Source: Noviherbaspirillum_A sp047237965 (GTDB taxonomy: Bacteria; Pseudomonadota; Gammaproteobacteria; Burkholderiales; Burkholderiaceae_D). From it: a stretch of DNA of 64,000 nucleotides. Positions 1-8,366 of this stretch are shown one piece after another (the stretch's first letter is position 1; the number at the start of each line of letters is the position of its first letter). The notes below the pieces were generated by a model. The model saw only the letters and a list, made by a program, of their open reading frames with translations, was not told the origin of the DNA and ran no database searches. The position numbers and the translations under genes are program-made. The DNA lies in contig NZ_JBDFLX010000001.1 in NCBI RefSeq assembly GCF_047237965.1, positions 1,054,001-1,118,000 on the forward strand. The letters run 5' to 3'.

Positions 1-237
1 CGCGGACCTGCAGGGTCCGTAAGGTGCAATACCCGAAGGGCATTGCACCTTCGGCGGTAAAGCCACAAGTGAAGCTGGCGGCGTACCGGGTCGACGAAAA
101 GGCGGAATGCCCCTTTGGGGTATGCCGCCCTACGCCATCCCGGCCATCCGCGCCATCAACGGCATGGCAAGAAGGCGGTCGCGGTCGCCGCCGCACCCGG
201 GGACTGCATCACAAGGCTGGCACGGACCGAGTTGCAT
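1..237. other. Non-coding left edge with three successive hairpins
   Basis: I see no convincing gene here. The first 130 bases hold three inverted repeats in a row. GGACC pairs with GGTCC (4-18). AAGGTGCAAT (21-30) pairs perfectly with ATTGCACCTT (42-51). A 13-base arm at 101-113 pairs with 117-129 around a TTT loop, with one mismatch and one wobble. None is followed by a convincing T-run on either strand, so these are not textbook terminators. They could be a structured 3' end of a gene lying left of the window or a dispersed intergenic repeat. Confidence 0.45.
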
Positions 238-444
238 TCAGAAACCGTCCGGCTTGACCGGCCTTGCCTCGCCCTCGAAATTGCCCAGCACTTCCTCCGC
301 GCGCTCGCGGCGCTCTGGATCGGCGTCGGCCTCGGCCGGCCCGGTCTTCGCCGGCTTGGCGATTTCCTTGCTGTTGCCGGTTTCATCGGTCGGATCGTAA
401 TGCGGCGCGATCGGACCAGTCTTGCCCTGATTGTCGTTTGCCAT
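238..444 (-). CDS. Small hydrophilic protein of unknown function (68 aa)
   Basis: I do not recognise a family. The start at 444 is chosen because AGGAG lies eight bases upstream, whereas longer frames lack a ribosome binding site. The protein starts MANDNQGKTG and is very polar and acidic, rich in Pro, Glu and Lys, with no hydrophobic segment, so it is probably soluble and partly disordered. A short Glu/Arg-rich helix (DPERRERAEEVLGNFEGE) occupies roughly residues 43-60. It lies on the same strand as the metallo-beta-lactamase-fold gene just upstream, 74 bases away, and could be cotranscribed with it. Composition and RBS support a real gene; function is unknown. Confidence 0.6.
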   Translation of the reverse strand: MANDNQGKTGPIAPHYDPTDETGNSKEIAKPAKTGPAEADADPERRERAEEVLGNFEGEARPVKPDGF

Positions 445-518
445 GCTGTTCTCCTGATGTTGTGCGGTTGCGTGCGAGGCAGGCTGCCCGCCGCCCGGAT
501 GGCCGCCGTGGATTGCGG

Positions 519-1499
519 TCACCGGGCCGGCGCCTGTGTCTCCCGTGGCGCAAAGCGATACGTCTCGCCGTGCTTCAGATAGATCACCCGGTTCTGCAGT
601 TCGGCCGCCTTCACGGCTTGTTCAAAGTCCGACAGCGGCGACTTGAACACCGTGTAGTCGTTGTAATGGATCGGTATCGCGTGGCGCGGCGCTACCAGCT
701 GCATCATGCGCACGCCGTCGGCGCCATCCATCGTGACCTTCATCACACCCAGGATGCGGGTGCCTCCCAGGTGCAGCAGCGCCAGGTCGACCTCCGGAAA
801 GCGCTGCGGTATCTCCTTCAGGTCTTCATACATCAGCGTGTCGCCGCTGATGTACATCCGGTAGTCCGGCTTGCCGGCACCGCTGAAGTCGAGCATCGAG
901 CCCATCACCGCGGGCAGCAGCCCGGCCAGCACGGGCGGGCCGTGCCGTCCCGGCATGGCGCTGATGCGCAGCGTGGTCTGGCCCTTGGTGACGACCAGCG
1001 TATCCCATGTGGCAAGCGGATAGCGCCTGGCGAAGCCCAGGTTTTCCAGCGCCACCGCCGACTGCGGCGTGGTCACCACGGGGATGGTGCGCGGCAGCTT
1101 TTCCTGGACCAGCTGGTCGAAATGGTCGCCATGGAAATGCGACAGGATCACCAGATCGACCGGCGGCAGGGCCTCGATCGGCATGGCCGGCTCGGTCAGC
1201 CGTTCCGATGTCAGCCCGTAGCCCAGCTGCACATGGTCGCCCTTGTGGAGGAAGTTGGGGTCGGTCAGGATGGTCAGGCTGCCATAGCGGATCAGCACCG
1301 TTGCCGTGCCGATGAAAGTGACCGAGCCGTTCTGGTCCGCAGCGGCAGCGTCGGCCGGCAGGTCCAGGGTCTGGCCCGGCGCCGATGGCGGCGCGGCCGT
1401 CACGAGCGCATTGTCCTGGGCCAGGGAGGCCAGGGGCGCGGCGAGCAGCATGGCCGCAATCAACGGCAATGCTGCCGGCCAGGATCGAAATGGAGTCAT
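519..1499 (-). CDS. Exported metallo-beta-lactamase-fold hydrolase
   Basis: This is a 326-residue protein with an N-terminal signal peptide (hydrophobic stretch about residues 8-27, ending LASLAQ) followed by a metallo-beta-lactamase fold. The zinc motif SHFHGDHFD lies near residue 120. Further conserved metal or fold residues are visible in PGRHGPP, ISGDT and IPIHYND. Sequence style is that of the UlaG/RNase Z-like 'MBL fold metallo-hydrolase' group often annotated as beta-lactamase superfamily, not a true antibiotic-hydrolysing enzyme. The substrate is unknown; the signal peptide places it in the periplasm. It ends 74 bases before the small hydrophilic gene. Confidence 0.88.
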   Translation of the reverse strand: MTPFRSWPAALPLIAAMLLAAPLASLAQDNALVTAAPPSAPGQTLDLPADAAAADQNGSVTFIGTATVLIRYGSLTILTDPNFLHKGDHVQLGYGLTSERLTEPAMPIEALPPVDLVILSHFHGDHFDQLVQEKLPRTIPVVTTPQSAVALENLGFARRYPLATWDTLVVTKGQTTLRISAMPGRHGPPVLAGLLPAVMGSMLDFSGAGKPDYRMYISGDTLMYEDLKEIPQRFPEVDLALLHLGGTRILGVMKVTMDGADGVRMMQLVAPRHAIPIHYNDYTVFKSPLSDFEQAVKAAELQNRVIYLKHGETYRFAPRETQAPAR

Positions 1500-1562
1500 T
1501 GCATCGGAAAGGATAGGGAAGCGGCGGCTGCATGAGCGCTGCCGGCGCTTCCAGACCGCTTG

Positions 1563-2303
1563 TCAGCGTGCAGTGCCGCTGCTGCCGGTGCCGCCGCTAC
1601 CGCTGCTGCCGCTCATGGTGCCGCCGGCACCGCGGCTGTTCATCGTGCCGTTGTCGGTCGCCGCACCGGTCATATTGCCTTTAGGGTTACCCATGCCATG
1701 CTTGCCGGCGGTTTCCTCGGCCAGCGACAAGTGCTGGTCCACTGCGGTGATCGTCTTTGCTGCATACGCCTGCAGGTCGGCATCCTTGGCCTTGGCCTGC
1801 ACCCGCTCCAGCAGCTTGTGAGTATTTTCATGGTCGTTCAAGCCGCCCTGCTTCAGGTAACGCTTGTCGAATGCGTCCCCCTTCAGGCCCGACATCATCT
1901 TGGCCATGGCCTTGTGCTTGGCATCCGGCTCGGTCGGCAGCTTCACGCCCTTGCCGTCGGCCAGCGTTTGCAGTTCCTGCTGCGCCTTGGTATGGTCGTC
2001 GATCATTTTCTGCGCAAAGGATTTCACGTCATCGCTCTGCGACTTTTCCAGCGCTAGCTTGCCGGCGGCGATCTCGGAGATATTCGCATGGGCGATGTCG
2101 CGCATCATTTTCTGGTCAGCCGAGGCCACCTTGCCGGACGCGCCGGTGCGGGTCGATGAAGCGGCCGTGGTGCTGTTTGCCGTGGTGTCGCGATTGGTTG
2201 CGGCAGTGCCGGTGGTGCCGGTGTTCTGGGCGACTGCGCCGCCAAACACCATGGCAAGCGCTGCGCAGACGGCCATCCGTTTGATGTTCATATCCTTGTT
2301 CAT
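1563..2303 (-). CDS. DUF4142 family periplasmic protein
   Basis: This 246-residue protein has a signal peptide (about residues 1-24, MAVCAALAMVFGGAVAQ) and a DUF4142 helical domain (roughly residues 60-200, with DQKMMRDIAHANISEIAAGK and the conserved KSFAQKMIDDH stretch). It ends in a Gly/Ser/Thr-rich low-complexity tail. The start at 2303 has AGGAG nine bases upstream; a longer frame to 2678 lacks signal-peptide logic. DUF4142 proteins are exported ferritin-like helical proteins of unclear role, often stress induced and duplicated in Burkholderiales. It is transcribed divergently from the histidine kinase gene. Confidence 0.88.
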   Translation of the reverse strand: MNKDMNIKRMAVCAALAMVFGGAVAQNTGTTGTAATNRDTTANSTTAASSTRTGASGKVASADQKMMRDIAHANISEIAAGKLALEKSQSDDVKSFAQKMIDDHTKAQQELQTLADGKGVKLPTEPDAKHKAMAKMMSGLKGDAFDKRYLKQGGLNDHENTHKLLERVQAKAKDADLQAYAAKTITAVDQHLSLAEETAGKHGMGNPKGNMTGAATDNGTMNSRGAGGTMSGSSGSGGTGSSGTAR

Positions 2304-2603
2304 GTCCAATCTCCTAATGTTGGGGGCAACGGCAGACCCGTTGCTCATTGATAGCCATTTTGATAAACCCCGACACCCGTTTCTATAGGCGACCTTCTGT
2401 AATCTACGTAGGAATAGCGGAACCACGCGGCATCGCAGCCGTCGAATCTCGACTGTTACGAAAATTGCAGAAAAGAATTCTTTTTCCTTGGCGTAACCAT
2501 TTGTCACAATCATGGCGACCGCTTGCGTTATGATTTGTGCGCGATCAACGCATAATTTCCCAAAGGAATCATCCTTTCGACAGCAGAACCAACCGACGAC
2601 CCC
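2304..2603. other. Divergent intergenic region, no gene seen
   Basis: These 300 bases separate the DUF4142 gene from the hybrid kinase gene. The stretch is more AT-rich than its neighbours around 2455-2560. I see no open frame with a ribosome binding site and no promoter pair that meets both -35 and -10 expectations convincingly, though both flanking genes must be expressed from here. Confidence 0.4.
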
Positions 2604-5600
2604 ATGATTTCTGGCACCTCCACCGATCCGTTGAACCTCCCGTTGCCCCAGACTGACCACGCGAGCGCCGTCTGGCATCGGGACATGCCGCCGGAACTTG
2701 ACCAGATCGTGGCCGGCCTGCCGCTGTCGACCCTGCTGGAACAGATCATCGAACGCTTCGAGACCGAATTCGACCGCAGGGCCTTTGGTTGCGTCCTGCT
2801 GCTGGACCGCAAGGGCCAGCGCCTGCTGGCCGGCGCCGCGCGCCGGCTACCGGCCGCTTACCTGGAACAGCTGCATGGCATCGAGATTGGCGCAGCCGCC
2901 GGCTCTTGCGGCGCTGCCGCCCACACAGGCAAGCCTGTTTATTCGAATGACATCGGCAGCGATCCGCGCTGGGCCGACGCCGGCAGCCTGGCGCTGGCGC
3001 ATGGCCTGCGCGCCTGCTGGGCCACGCCGGTGCTGGGCGTGGGCGGCGGCGTGATCGGCACCTTCGCGCTTTACTTCGATCATCCGCGCGCGCCGCAGCA
3101 GCACGAGATCGATGCGATCGCGATCGCCGCCCGCACCATCGGCCTGGCCATCGAGCGCCACCTGTCGGACGAGCGCCTGCGCCAGCAGGAAGGACGGCAG
3201 CGGCAGGTGGTCAACAGCGCGCTCGACTTCGCCATCATCGGCGCCGGGCTGGATGGCATCGTCACCAACTGGAGCGAGGGCGCGCACCGGGTATTCGGCT
3301 GGACCGAGGCGGAAATGCTGGGCCAGCCGCTGTCGCGGATCTTCACGCCCGAGGACATCGCGCAGGGCCAGCCGCAGCGGCAGATGGACGCGGCGCTGCG
3401 CCATGGCCATGCCACCGACGAGCGCTGGCATCTGCGCAACGATGGCAGCCGGGTCTGGGTGTCGGGCGAATTGACGCCGCTGCGCAACGACATGGGCGAA
3501 GTGGTCGGACTGGTCAAGGCGGTGCGCGACTGCACCGACGAGAAGCTGGCCCAGACCCAGCTGCAGCGCCTCAATGAGTCGCTGGAAAACGAGGTGGCGC
3601 AGCGTACCCGCGAGCGCGACCGGATCTGGCGCAACTCGCCCGACCTGCTGATGGTGCTGGGCAATAGCGGCACCCTGCTGGCCGTGAATCCGGCCTGGAC
3701 CCGCCTGCTCGGCTTCGAGGCGGCCGACCTGATCGGCCGGCGCTTCCATGCCTTCCTGCATCCGGACGATGTCGATACGGCGCTGTCGGCGCTGGCCCAG
3801 GCAGCCACCATGCCGTCGCTGCAGTTCGAGGCGCGCTCCCGCAGCGCCGCCGGCGAATGGCGCTGGTTTGCCTGGACCGCCGCACCCGAGGAAGGCCTGA
3901 TCTACGGCAGCGGGCGCGACGTCAGCAATGAAAAGCGGCAGGCGGAACAACTGTTGCTGGCCAATGAAATGCGGCTGCGGCTGGCGCTCGACGCCGGCGA
4001 CATGGGCGCCTGGCAGTACGACATCGGCACCGAACGCAGTGTCTGGCTGTACGGCATGGACGCGCTGCATGGCCTGTCGCCACGGCAGAGCATGGAGGCG
4101 CGCCGGCTGCACGGCTACCTGCGCCATGTGTATCCGGCGGACCGGGCCATCTTCGCCCAGGCGATGCGGCGCGCCTTGCGCACCGGCACCGACCTGCAGG
4201 CCGAGTACCGCATCGTGCGCGCCGGCGGCCAGGTACGCTGGCTGGAATCGCGCGCCCACATGGTGCGCGACGAGCGCGGCCGGGCGGCGCAGCTCTCGGG
4301 CGTCTGCATGGACATCACCCGCCGCAAGCGCACCGAGCAGGACCTGCGCTTCCTGGCCCGCGCCAGCGCCGAGTTCGCCGCACTGGTGGACTACCAGTCC
4401 ACGCTGGAGCGCCTAGCCAGGCTGGCGGTGCCGACCTTCGCCGACTGGTGCGTGGTGGACCTGCTGCGCGAGGACGGCACCCTGGAACGGGTGGCGGTGG
4501 CCCACGTCGATGAACAGAAATCGCAGCTGGCCGCGATGCTGCACGCGCAGCTGCCGCCGGACCCGTCCATGCCGCACGGCATCTGGAACGTGCTGCGCAC
4601 CGGGCGCGCCGAAGTCATCAGCGACATGCAGGCCAACATCCACTCGCATGCGCTGGGCGACCCGGAACGCATCGCGGCGCTGCGCCGCCTGGGCCTGCGC
4701 TCCTATCTCGGCGTGCCGCTGGCCACCCACGGACGCACGCTGGGCGTGATCACCTTCATCAGCGCCGAGTCGGGCCGCATCTATGACGAGGAAGACCTGG
4801 CGCTGGCCGGCGACCTGGCGCGGCGGGCGGCCACCGCGATGGAGAACGCCAGCCTCTACAAGGCGCTGCAGCAGTCCGACCGCGCCAAGGACGTGTTCCT
4901 GGCTACGCTGGCGCATGAACTGCGCAACCCGCTGGCGCCCATCAGCAATGCCATCAGCCTGCTGCGCCTGCGCGGCCTGGCCAAGCAGATACAGGGGCAG
5001 CCCGACCTCGGCCGGCCGCTGGAACTGATCGAGCGCCAGGTCGGCCAGCTGACGCGCCTGGTGGACGATCTGCTGGACGTTTCCCGCATCAACACCGGCA
5101 AGATCGAGCTGAGGCCGGAGCAGTCCGACCTGCTGGCCATCCTGCAAAGCGCCATCGAGACCAGCCGGCCGCACATCGAGGCGGCGCAGCACACGCTGGA
5201 AGTGGCGTTCGACCTCAAGGCGGCGCCGGTGCAGGCCGACCCGCTGCGGCTGGCGCAGGTATTTTCCAACCTGCTCAACAACGCCGCCAAGTACACCAAC
5301 CCGGGCGGCCGCATCGCCATCGCGATGGAAGCCACCGCTGATGAGTACCTGGTGCGGGTGCGCGACAACGGCGTCGGCATCGCCGCGCCCATGCTCAAGG
5401 ACATCTTCACCCTCTTCACCCAGGTTACCCACCCGGTGGAACGCAGCCAGGGCGGACTGGGCATCGGCCTGTCGCTGGTGGAAGGCCTGGTGCATCTGCA
5501 CGGCGGCCGGGTCGAGGCGCACAGCGCCGGCAGCGGCATGGGCAGCACCTTCACCGTGCGCCTGCCGCGCAGCCAGCCGGCCGCCGACGCGTCGCCCGCG

Positions 5601-5984
5601 CCAGTGACCGAGAGCGTTGCGCCGCAGGCGCGGCCCTGCCGCATCCTGGTGGTCGACGACAACATCGACGCGGCCAGCACCGTGGCCGACCTGCTGCGGC
5701 TCCTGGGCAACGAGGTGCAGGTGGTGCATGATGGCCTGGCGGCAGTCAGCGGCGCGGCGGAGATGATGCCCGACGTGGTGCTGCTGGACATCGGCCTGCC
5801 CGGCATCGACGGCTTCGAAGCGGCGCGCCGCATCCGCGCCCAGCTCGGCAGCGGCATACGGCTGATCGCGCTGACCGGCTGGGGCCAGGAGAAGGACCGC
5901 TCCCAGGCCAGCGAAGCCGGCTTCGACGAACACTGGGTCAAGCCGGTGGCGCTGGACAAATTGCAGGGGCTGTCCGCGCGATGA
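2604..5984 (+). CDS. Soluble hybrid sensor histidine kinase (GAF-PAS3-GAF-HisKA-HATPase-REC)
   Basis: This 1126-residue kinase has, in order: a GAF domain (about 45-190), three PAS domains (about 205-315, 340-445 and 455-575), a second GAF domain (about 590-755), HisKA with phospho-acceptor His771 in HELRNPLAP, and an HATPase domain (N-box NLLNNAAKYTNP, G-boxes DNGVGI and GGLGIGL). A C-terminal receiver domain carries VVDD, phospho-acceptor Asp1062 in LLDIGLPG, and the Lys of WVKPV. No transmembrane segment or signal peptide is seen, so sensing is cytoplasmic through GAF/PAS ligands. There is no DNA-binding output domain and no adjacent response regulator gene; the partner is unknown. The Do-like protease gene follows on the same strand after 86 bases. 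The start is the first Met; its RBS is weak. Confidence 0.92.
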   Translation: MISGTSTDPLNLPLPQTDHASAVWHRDMPPELDQIVAGLPLSTLLEQIIERFETEFDRRAFGCVLLLDRKGQRLLAGAARRLPAAYLEQLHGIEIGAAAGSCGAAAHTGKPVYSNDIGSDPRWADAGSLALAHGLRACWATPVLGVGGGVIGTFALYFDHPRAPQQHEIDAIAIAARTIGLAIERHLSDERLRQQEGRQRQVVNSALDFAIIGAGLDGIVTNWSEGAHRVFGWTEAEMLGQPLSRIFTPEDIAQGQPQRQMDAALRHGHATDERWHLRNDGSRVWVSGELTPLRNDMGEVVGLVKAVRDCTDEKLAQTQLQRLNESLENEVAQRTRERDRIWRNSPDLLMVLGNSGTLLAVNPAWTRLLGFEAADLIGRRFHAFLHPDDVDTALSALAQAATMPSLQFEARSRSAAGEWRWFAWTAAPEEGLIYGSGRDVSNEKRQAEQLLLANEMRLRLALDAGDMGAWQYDIGTERSVWLYGMDALHGLSPRQSMEARRLHGYLRHVYPADRAIFAQAMRRALRTGTDLQAEYRIVRAGGQVRWLESRAHMVRDERGRAAQLSGVCMDITRRKRTEQDLRFLARASAEFAALVDYQSTLERLARLAVPTFADWCVVDLLREDGTLERVAVAHVDEQKSQLAAMLHAQLPPDPSMPHGIWNVLRTGRAEVISDMQANIHSHALGDPERIAALRRLGLRSYLGVPLATHGRTLGVITFISAESGRIYDEEDLALAGDLARRAATAMENASLYKALQQSDRAKDVFLATLAHELRNPLAPISNAISLLRLRGLAKQIQGQPDLGRPLELIERQVGQLTRLVDDLLDVSRINTGKIELRPEQSDLLAILQSAIETSRPHIEAAQHTLEVAFDLKAAPVQADPLRLAQVFSNLLNNAAKYTNPGGRIAIAMEATADEYLVRVRDNGVGIAAPMLKDIFTLFTQVTHPVERSQGGLGIGLSLVEGLVHLHGGRVEAHSAGSGMGSTFTVRLPRSQPAADASPAPVTESVAPQARPCRILVVDDNIDAASTVADLLRLLGNEVQVVHDGLAAVSGAAEMMPDVVLLDIGLPGIDGFEAARRIRAQLGSGIRLIALTGWGQEKDRSQASEAGFDEHWVKPVALDKLQGLSAR

Positions 5985-6002
5985 CGCCGGCGTTTTTGTT
6001 AA

Positions 6003-6020
6003 GCCTGGCTTAAGCCAGGC
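6003..6020. promoter_or_regulatory. Perfect 18-bp palindrome upstream of the Do-like protease gene
   Basis: GCCTGGCTTAAGCCAGGC reads the same on both strands and sits between the hybrid kinase stop and the protease start, about 50 bases before the latter. It could be an operator for a dimeric regulator or an attenuating hairpin; no T-run follows directly. No known consensus is matched. Confidence 0.4.
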
Positions 6021-6070
6021 GGCTTAGTCTGTTCCCATCGTCAACCAGACAATGCATGAAGGGATCACAG

Positions 6071-7525
6071 ATGAAACTCCGTCAAGCCACTGCCGCGCTG
6101 ACCGTCGCCGGCGTTCTCGTCACCTCCGCCGCCGGCGCCGCCGGCTGGTCGCCCAAGGAATGGTTCTCCCGTCAGGAAAGCACACAGTCAGGTGCTGCAG
6201 CCACGGCGGCCGCGCCCGCCCCGGCTCCGGTGGCGCCGGCCACCGCGCCCAACTACCGCGCCATCGTCGATCGCTTCGGCCCGGCGGTGGTGGGCATCAA
6301 TACCGAAGGTACGATGAAGACCGCCGCCCGCGGCGACAACGACGACGACCCGTTCTCGCAGTTCTTCCGCGGCGTGCCGGGCCGCGGCGGCCAGGCGCCG
6401 GTGCCGGTGCGCGGCCAGGGCTCGGGCTTCATCGTCGGCCAGGACGGCATCATCCTGACCAATGCGCATGTGGTGAAGGATGCGTCCGAAGTGACGGTCA
6501 AGCTGTCCGACCGGCGCGAGTTCAAGGCGCGCGTTCTGGGCAGCGACCCGGCCACCGACGTCGCGGTGCTGAAGATCGACGCCACCAAGCTGCCGGTGGT
6601 CACCCTGGGCGACCCCAAGCGCCTGGGCGTGGGCGACTACGTGCTGGCCATCGGCTCGCCATTCGGCTTCGAGCAGAGCGCCACCTCCGGCATCGTCAGC
6701 GCCAAGGGCCGCAGCCTGCCGGGCGACGCCTACGTGCCCTTCATCCAGACCGACGTCGCGGTCAATCCGGGCAACTCGGGCGGACCGCTGTTCGACGCCA
6801 GCGGCGCGGTGGTGGGCATCAATTCGCAGATCTACAGCCAGACCGGCGGCTACATGGGGCTGTCGTTTGCAATCCCGATCGATGTGGCGCTGTCGGTGAA
6901 GGATCAGATCGTTGCCACCGGCCGGGTCAGCCACGCGCGGCTTGGCGTGGCGGTGCAGGAACTGAATCAGACCCTGGCCGACTCCTTCAAGCTGCCGCAG
7001 CCGGAAGGCGCGCTGGTATCGTCGATCGACCGCAACAGCCCGGCCGCCAAGGCTGGTCTCCAGCCGGGCGACGTGATTTTGTCGTACAACGGCCAGGCCA
7101 TTGCCCGTTCCGGCGACCTGCCGGCGCAGGTCGGCCTGGCAAAGCCAGGCGACCAGGCGAAGATGGAAGTCTGGCGCAACGGTAGGAAGGAAACCCTGAC
7201 CGCCACCCTGGCCGGCTCGTCCGACAAGCTTGCCGCGGCAGCCCCCGCCAGCGCGTCCCGCGGCAAGCTGGGCGTGGCGGTGCGGCCCCTGACCGACGAG
7301 GAAAGGCAGGAAGCCCATCTGCGCGGCGGCCTGGTGGTGGAACAGGCCGGCGGCGCCGCGGCCCGCTCGGGCGTGGAGCCGGGCGACATCATCGTCGCCA
7401 TCAACGGCACCCCGGTTGCCAGCGTGCCCGAGCTGCAGAAGCGGCTGGAACAGGCCGGCGGCCAGGCCGCGCTGCTGGTGCAGCGGGGGGAGACGCAGAT
7501 CTTCGTGCCGGTGAAGCTGGGCTGA
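6071..7525 (+). CDS. Periplasmic Do-family serine protease (DegP/DegQ/MucD-like)
   Basis: This 484-residue protein starts at 6071, where GAAGGGA lies at good spacing; an in-frame ATG at 6056 lacks an RBS. A signal peptide occupies about residues 1-24. The trypsin-like domain carries His133 (NAHVV), Asp163 (ATDVAVLKID) and Ser236 (GNSGGPL), so the triad is complete. Two PDZ domains follow (about 285-375 and 390-480, the second starting near GKLGVAVRPL). Such proteins degrade or refold misfolded envelope proteins in the periplasm. It is downstream of and codirectional with the hybrid kinase gene, which is suggestive of an envelope-stress context but not proof. Length and architecture are normal for the family. 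Confidence 0.95.
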   Translation: MKLRQATAALTVAGVLVTSAAGAAGWSPKEWFSRQESTQSGAAATAAAPAPAPVAPATAPNYRAIVDRFGPAVVGINTEGTMKTAARGDNDDDPFSQFFRGVPGRGGQAPVPVRGQGSGFIVGQDGIILTNAHVVKDASEVTVKLSDRREFKARVLGSDPATDVAVLKIDATKLPVVTLGDPKRLGVGDYVLAIGSPFGFEQSATSGIVSAKGRSLPGDAYVPFIQTDVAVNPGNSGGPLFDASGAVVGINSQIYSQTGGYMGLSFAIPIDVALSVKDQIVATGRVSHARLGVAVQELNQTLADSFKLPQPEGALVSSIDRNSPAAKAGLQPGDVILSYNGQAIARSGDLPAQVGLAKPGDQAKMEVWRNGRKETLTATLAGSSDKLAAAAPASASRGKLGVAVRPLTDEERQEAHLRGGLVVEQAGGAAARSGVEPGDIIVAINGTPVASVPELQKRLEQAGGQAALLVQRGETQIFVPVKLG

Positions 7526-7629
7526 CTTAGGCGCGGCAACGCCATGCTTGGCGGCGCCGCAGATACGATGTCCGACGGGACTGCTTATCAAATTTGATGC
7601 AGGATGCGCAAAACAGCCTTGGAGATGCC

Positions 7630-7842
7630 ATGAGAACCAATGTGACGATAGACGACGCGTTGTACAGGAGGGCATTGGAAATGGCTGACCCAGCCATGGA
7701 CAAAGCAGACATCTGGCGCGAGGCATTGTCAACGTTCGTGCGCGTACAGGCCGCCAAGAGGCTGGCAGAACTTGGCGGCGCCGCGCCCGACATGGGGGAC
7801 ATTCCCCGTCGCCGGGGCGATCCTGCCGCGCAGCCGGCATGA
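7630..7842 (+). CDS. vapB: VapB-family antitoxin
   Basis: This 70-residue protein begins MRTNVTIDDALYRRALE, the ribbon-helix-helix start typical of the VapB group whose members pair with PIN-domain toxins. GGAG lies five bases before the ATG at 7630; a longer frame to 7594 has no RBS. The C-terminal part (roughly residues 45-70) is the polar toxin-binding tail. The stop codon overlaps the start of the next frame by ATGA, the usual coupled vapBC arrangement. Normally VapB neutralises VapC and represses the operon. Here the toxin gene is broken, so the antitoxin appears to be an orphan. Confidence 0.8.
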   Translation: MRTNVTIDDALYRRALEMADPAMDKADIWREALSTFVRVQAAKRLAELGGAAPDMGDIPRRRGDPAAQPA

Positions 7843-8218
7843 GCGTCCTAATTGCCACCTCGGTCTGGGTGAGCATTTTCGCTTGTGGAATTCTTCCCTG
7901 ACGACGTTGCTGAGACTCGACCAGGTGTTGATCCATCCCATGGTGCTGATGGAAGTGGCCTGCGGCACGCCGCCAGCGCCCCGCTCCCAAACGCTCGCCT
8001 ATCTTGGCTTCCTGCGCCCGTCAGGCCAGGCCACCATGAGCGAGGTACTCGACCTGATCGAGCGCGAGAAACTGTATGGCCAGGGATGCGGCCTGGTCGA
8101 TGTCACGCTGCTGGCATCGACCCTGATTACCGCCGGGGCCAGCCTATGGACCCTGGACCGGCGGCTGGCGAGTATGGCGCAACGATTCGGCGTTGCTTAC
8201 CAGCCGAAGGTGCATTGA
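7839..8218 (+). pseudogene. vapC: VapC PIN-domain toxin, frameshifted and catalytically altered
   Basis: The frame opens at 7839, overlapping the vapB stop, and encodes MSVLIATSVWVSIF before stopping at about 7901. The rest of a VapC protein continues in another frame (HFRLWNSSLTTLLRLDQV onward) to the stop at 8218. Joining the two requires one missing base near 7870-7876, giving a VapC of normal length (about 126 aa). Independently, the first acidic residue of the PIN active site is changed: the family has DTSVW, this has ATSVW (GCC codon). The other acidic positions remain visible (MEVACG, GLVDVTLL, LWTLDRRL). Two separate lesions argue for decay rather than a single sequencing error. Confidence 0.78.
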
Positions 8219-8366
8219 GGCGGCGATCCGCGGCATACACCCGTGGCGACCACACTTGCCAACGTTGGGGGCGTATGCGCAAGACAAGGCAACAGGCCTG
8301 GGCGCGCGACGGCCTTTGCGCAACCAGGAGACCGCCGGCATCAACGGCTTGCTGTGAGGTATGCAG

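Noticed and set aside
6188..7990. A 600-codon minus-strand frame
   Set aside because: It is antisense to the Do-like protease and to vapB; the protease triad confirms the plus strand.
7772..8218. A 148-codon frame that could be an intact VapC with a different N-terminus
   Set aside because: Its first 36 residues overlap vapB in another frame and look non-coding, while the VapC N-terminus is found in the vapB-coupled frame; a frameshift explains both.
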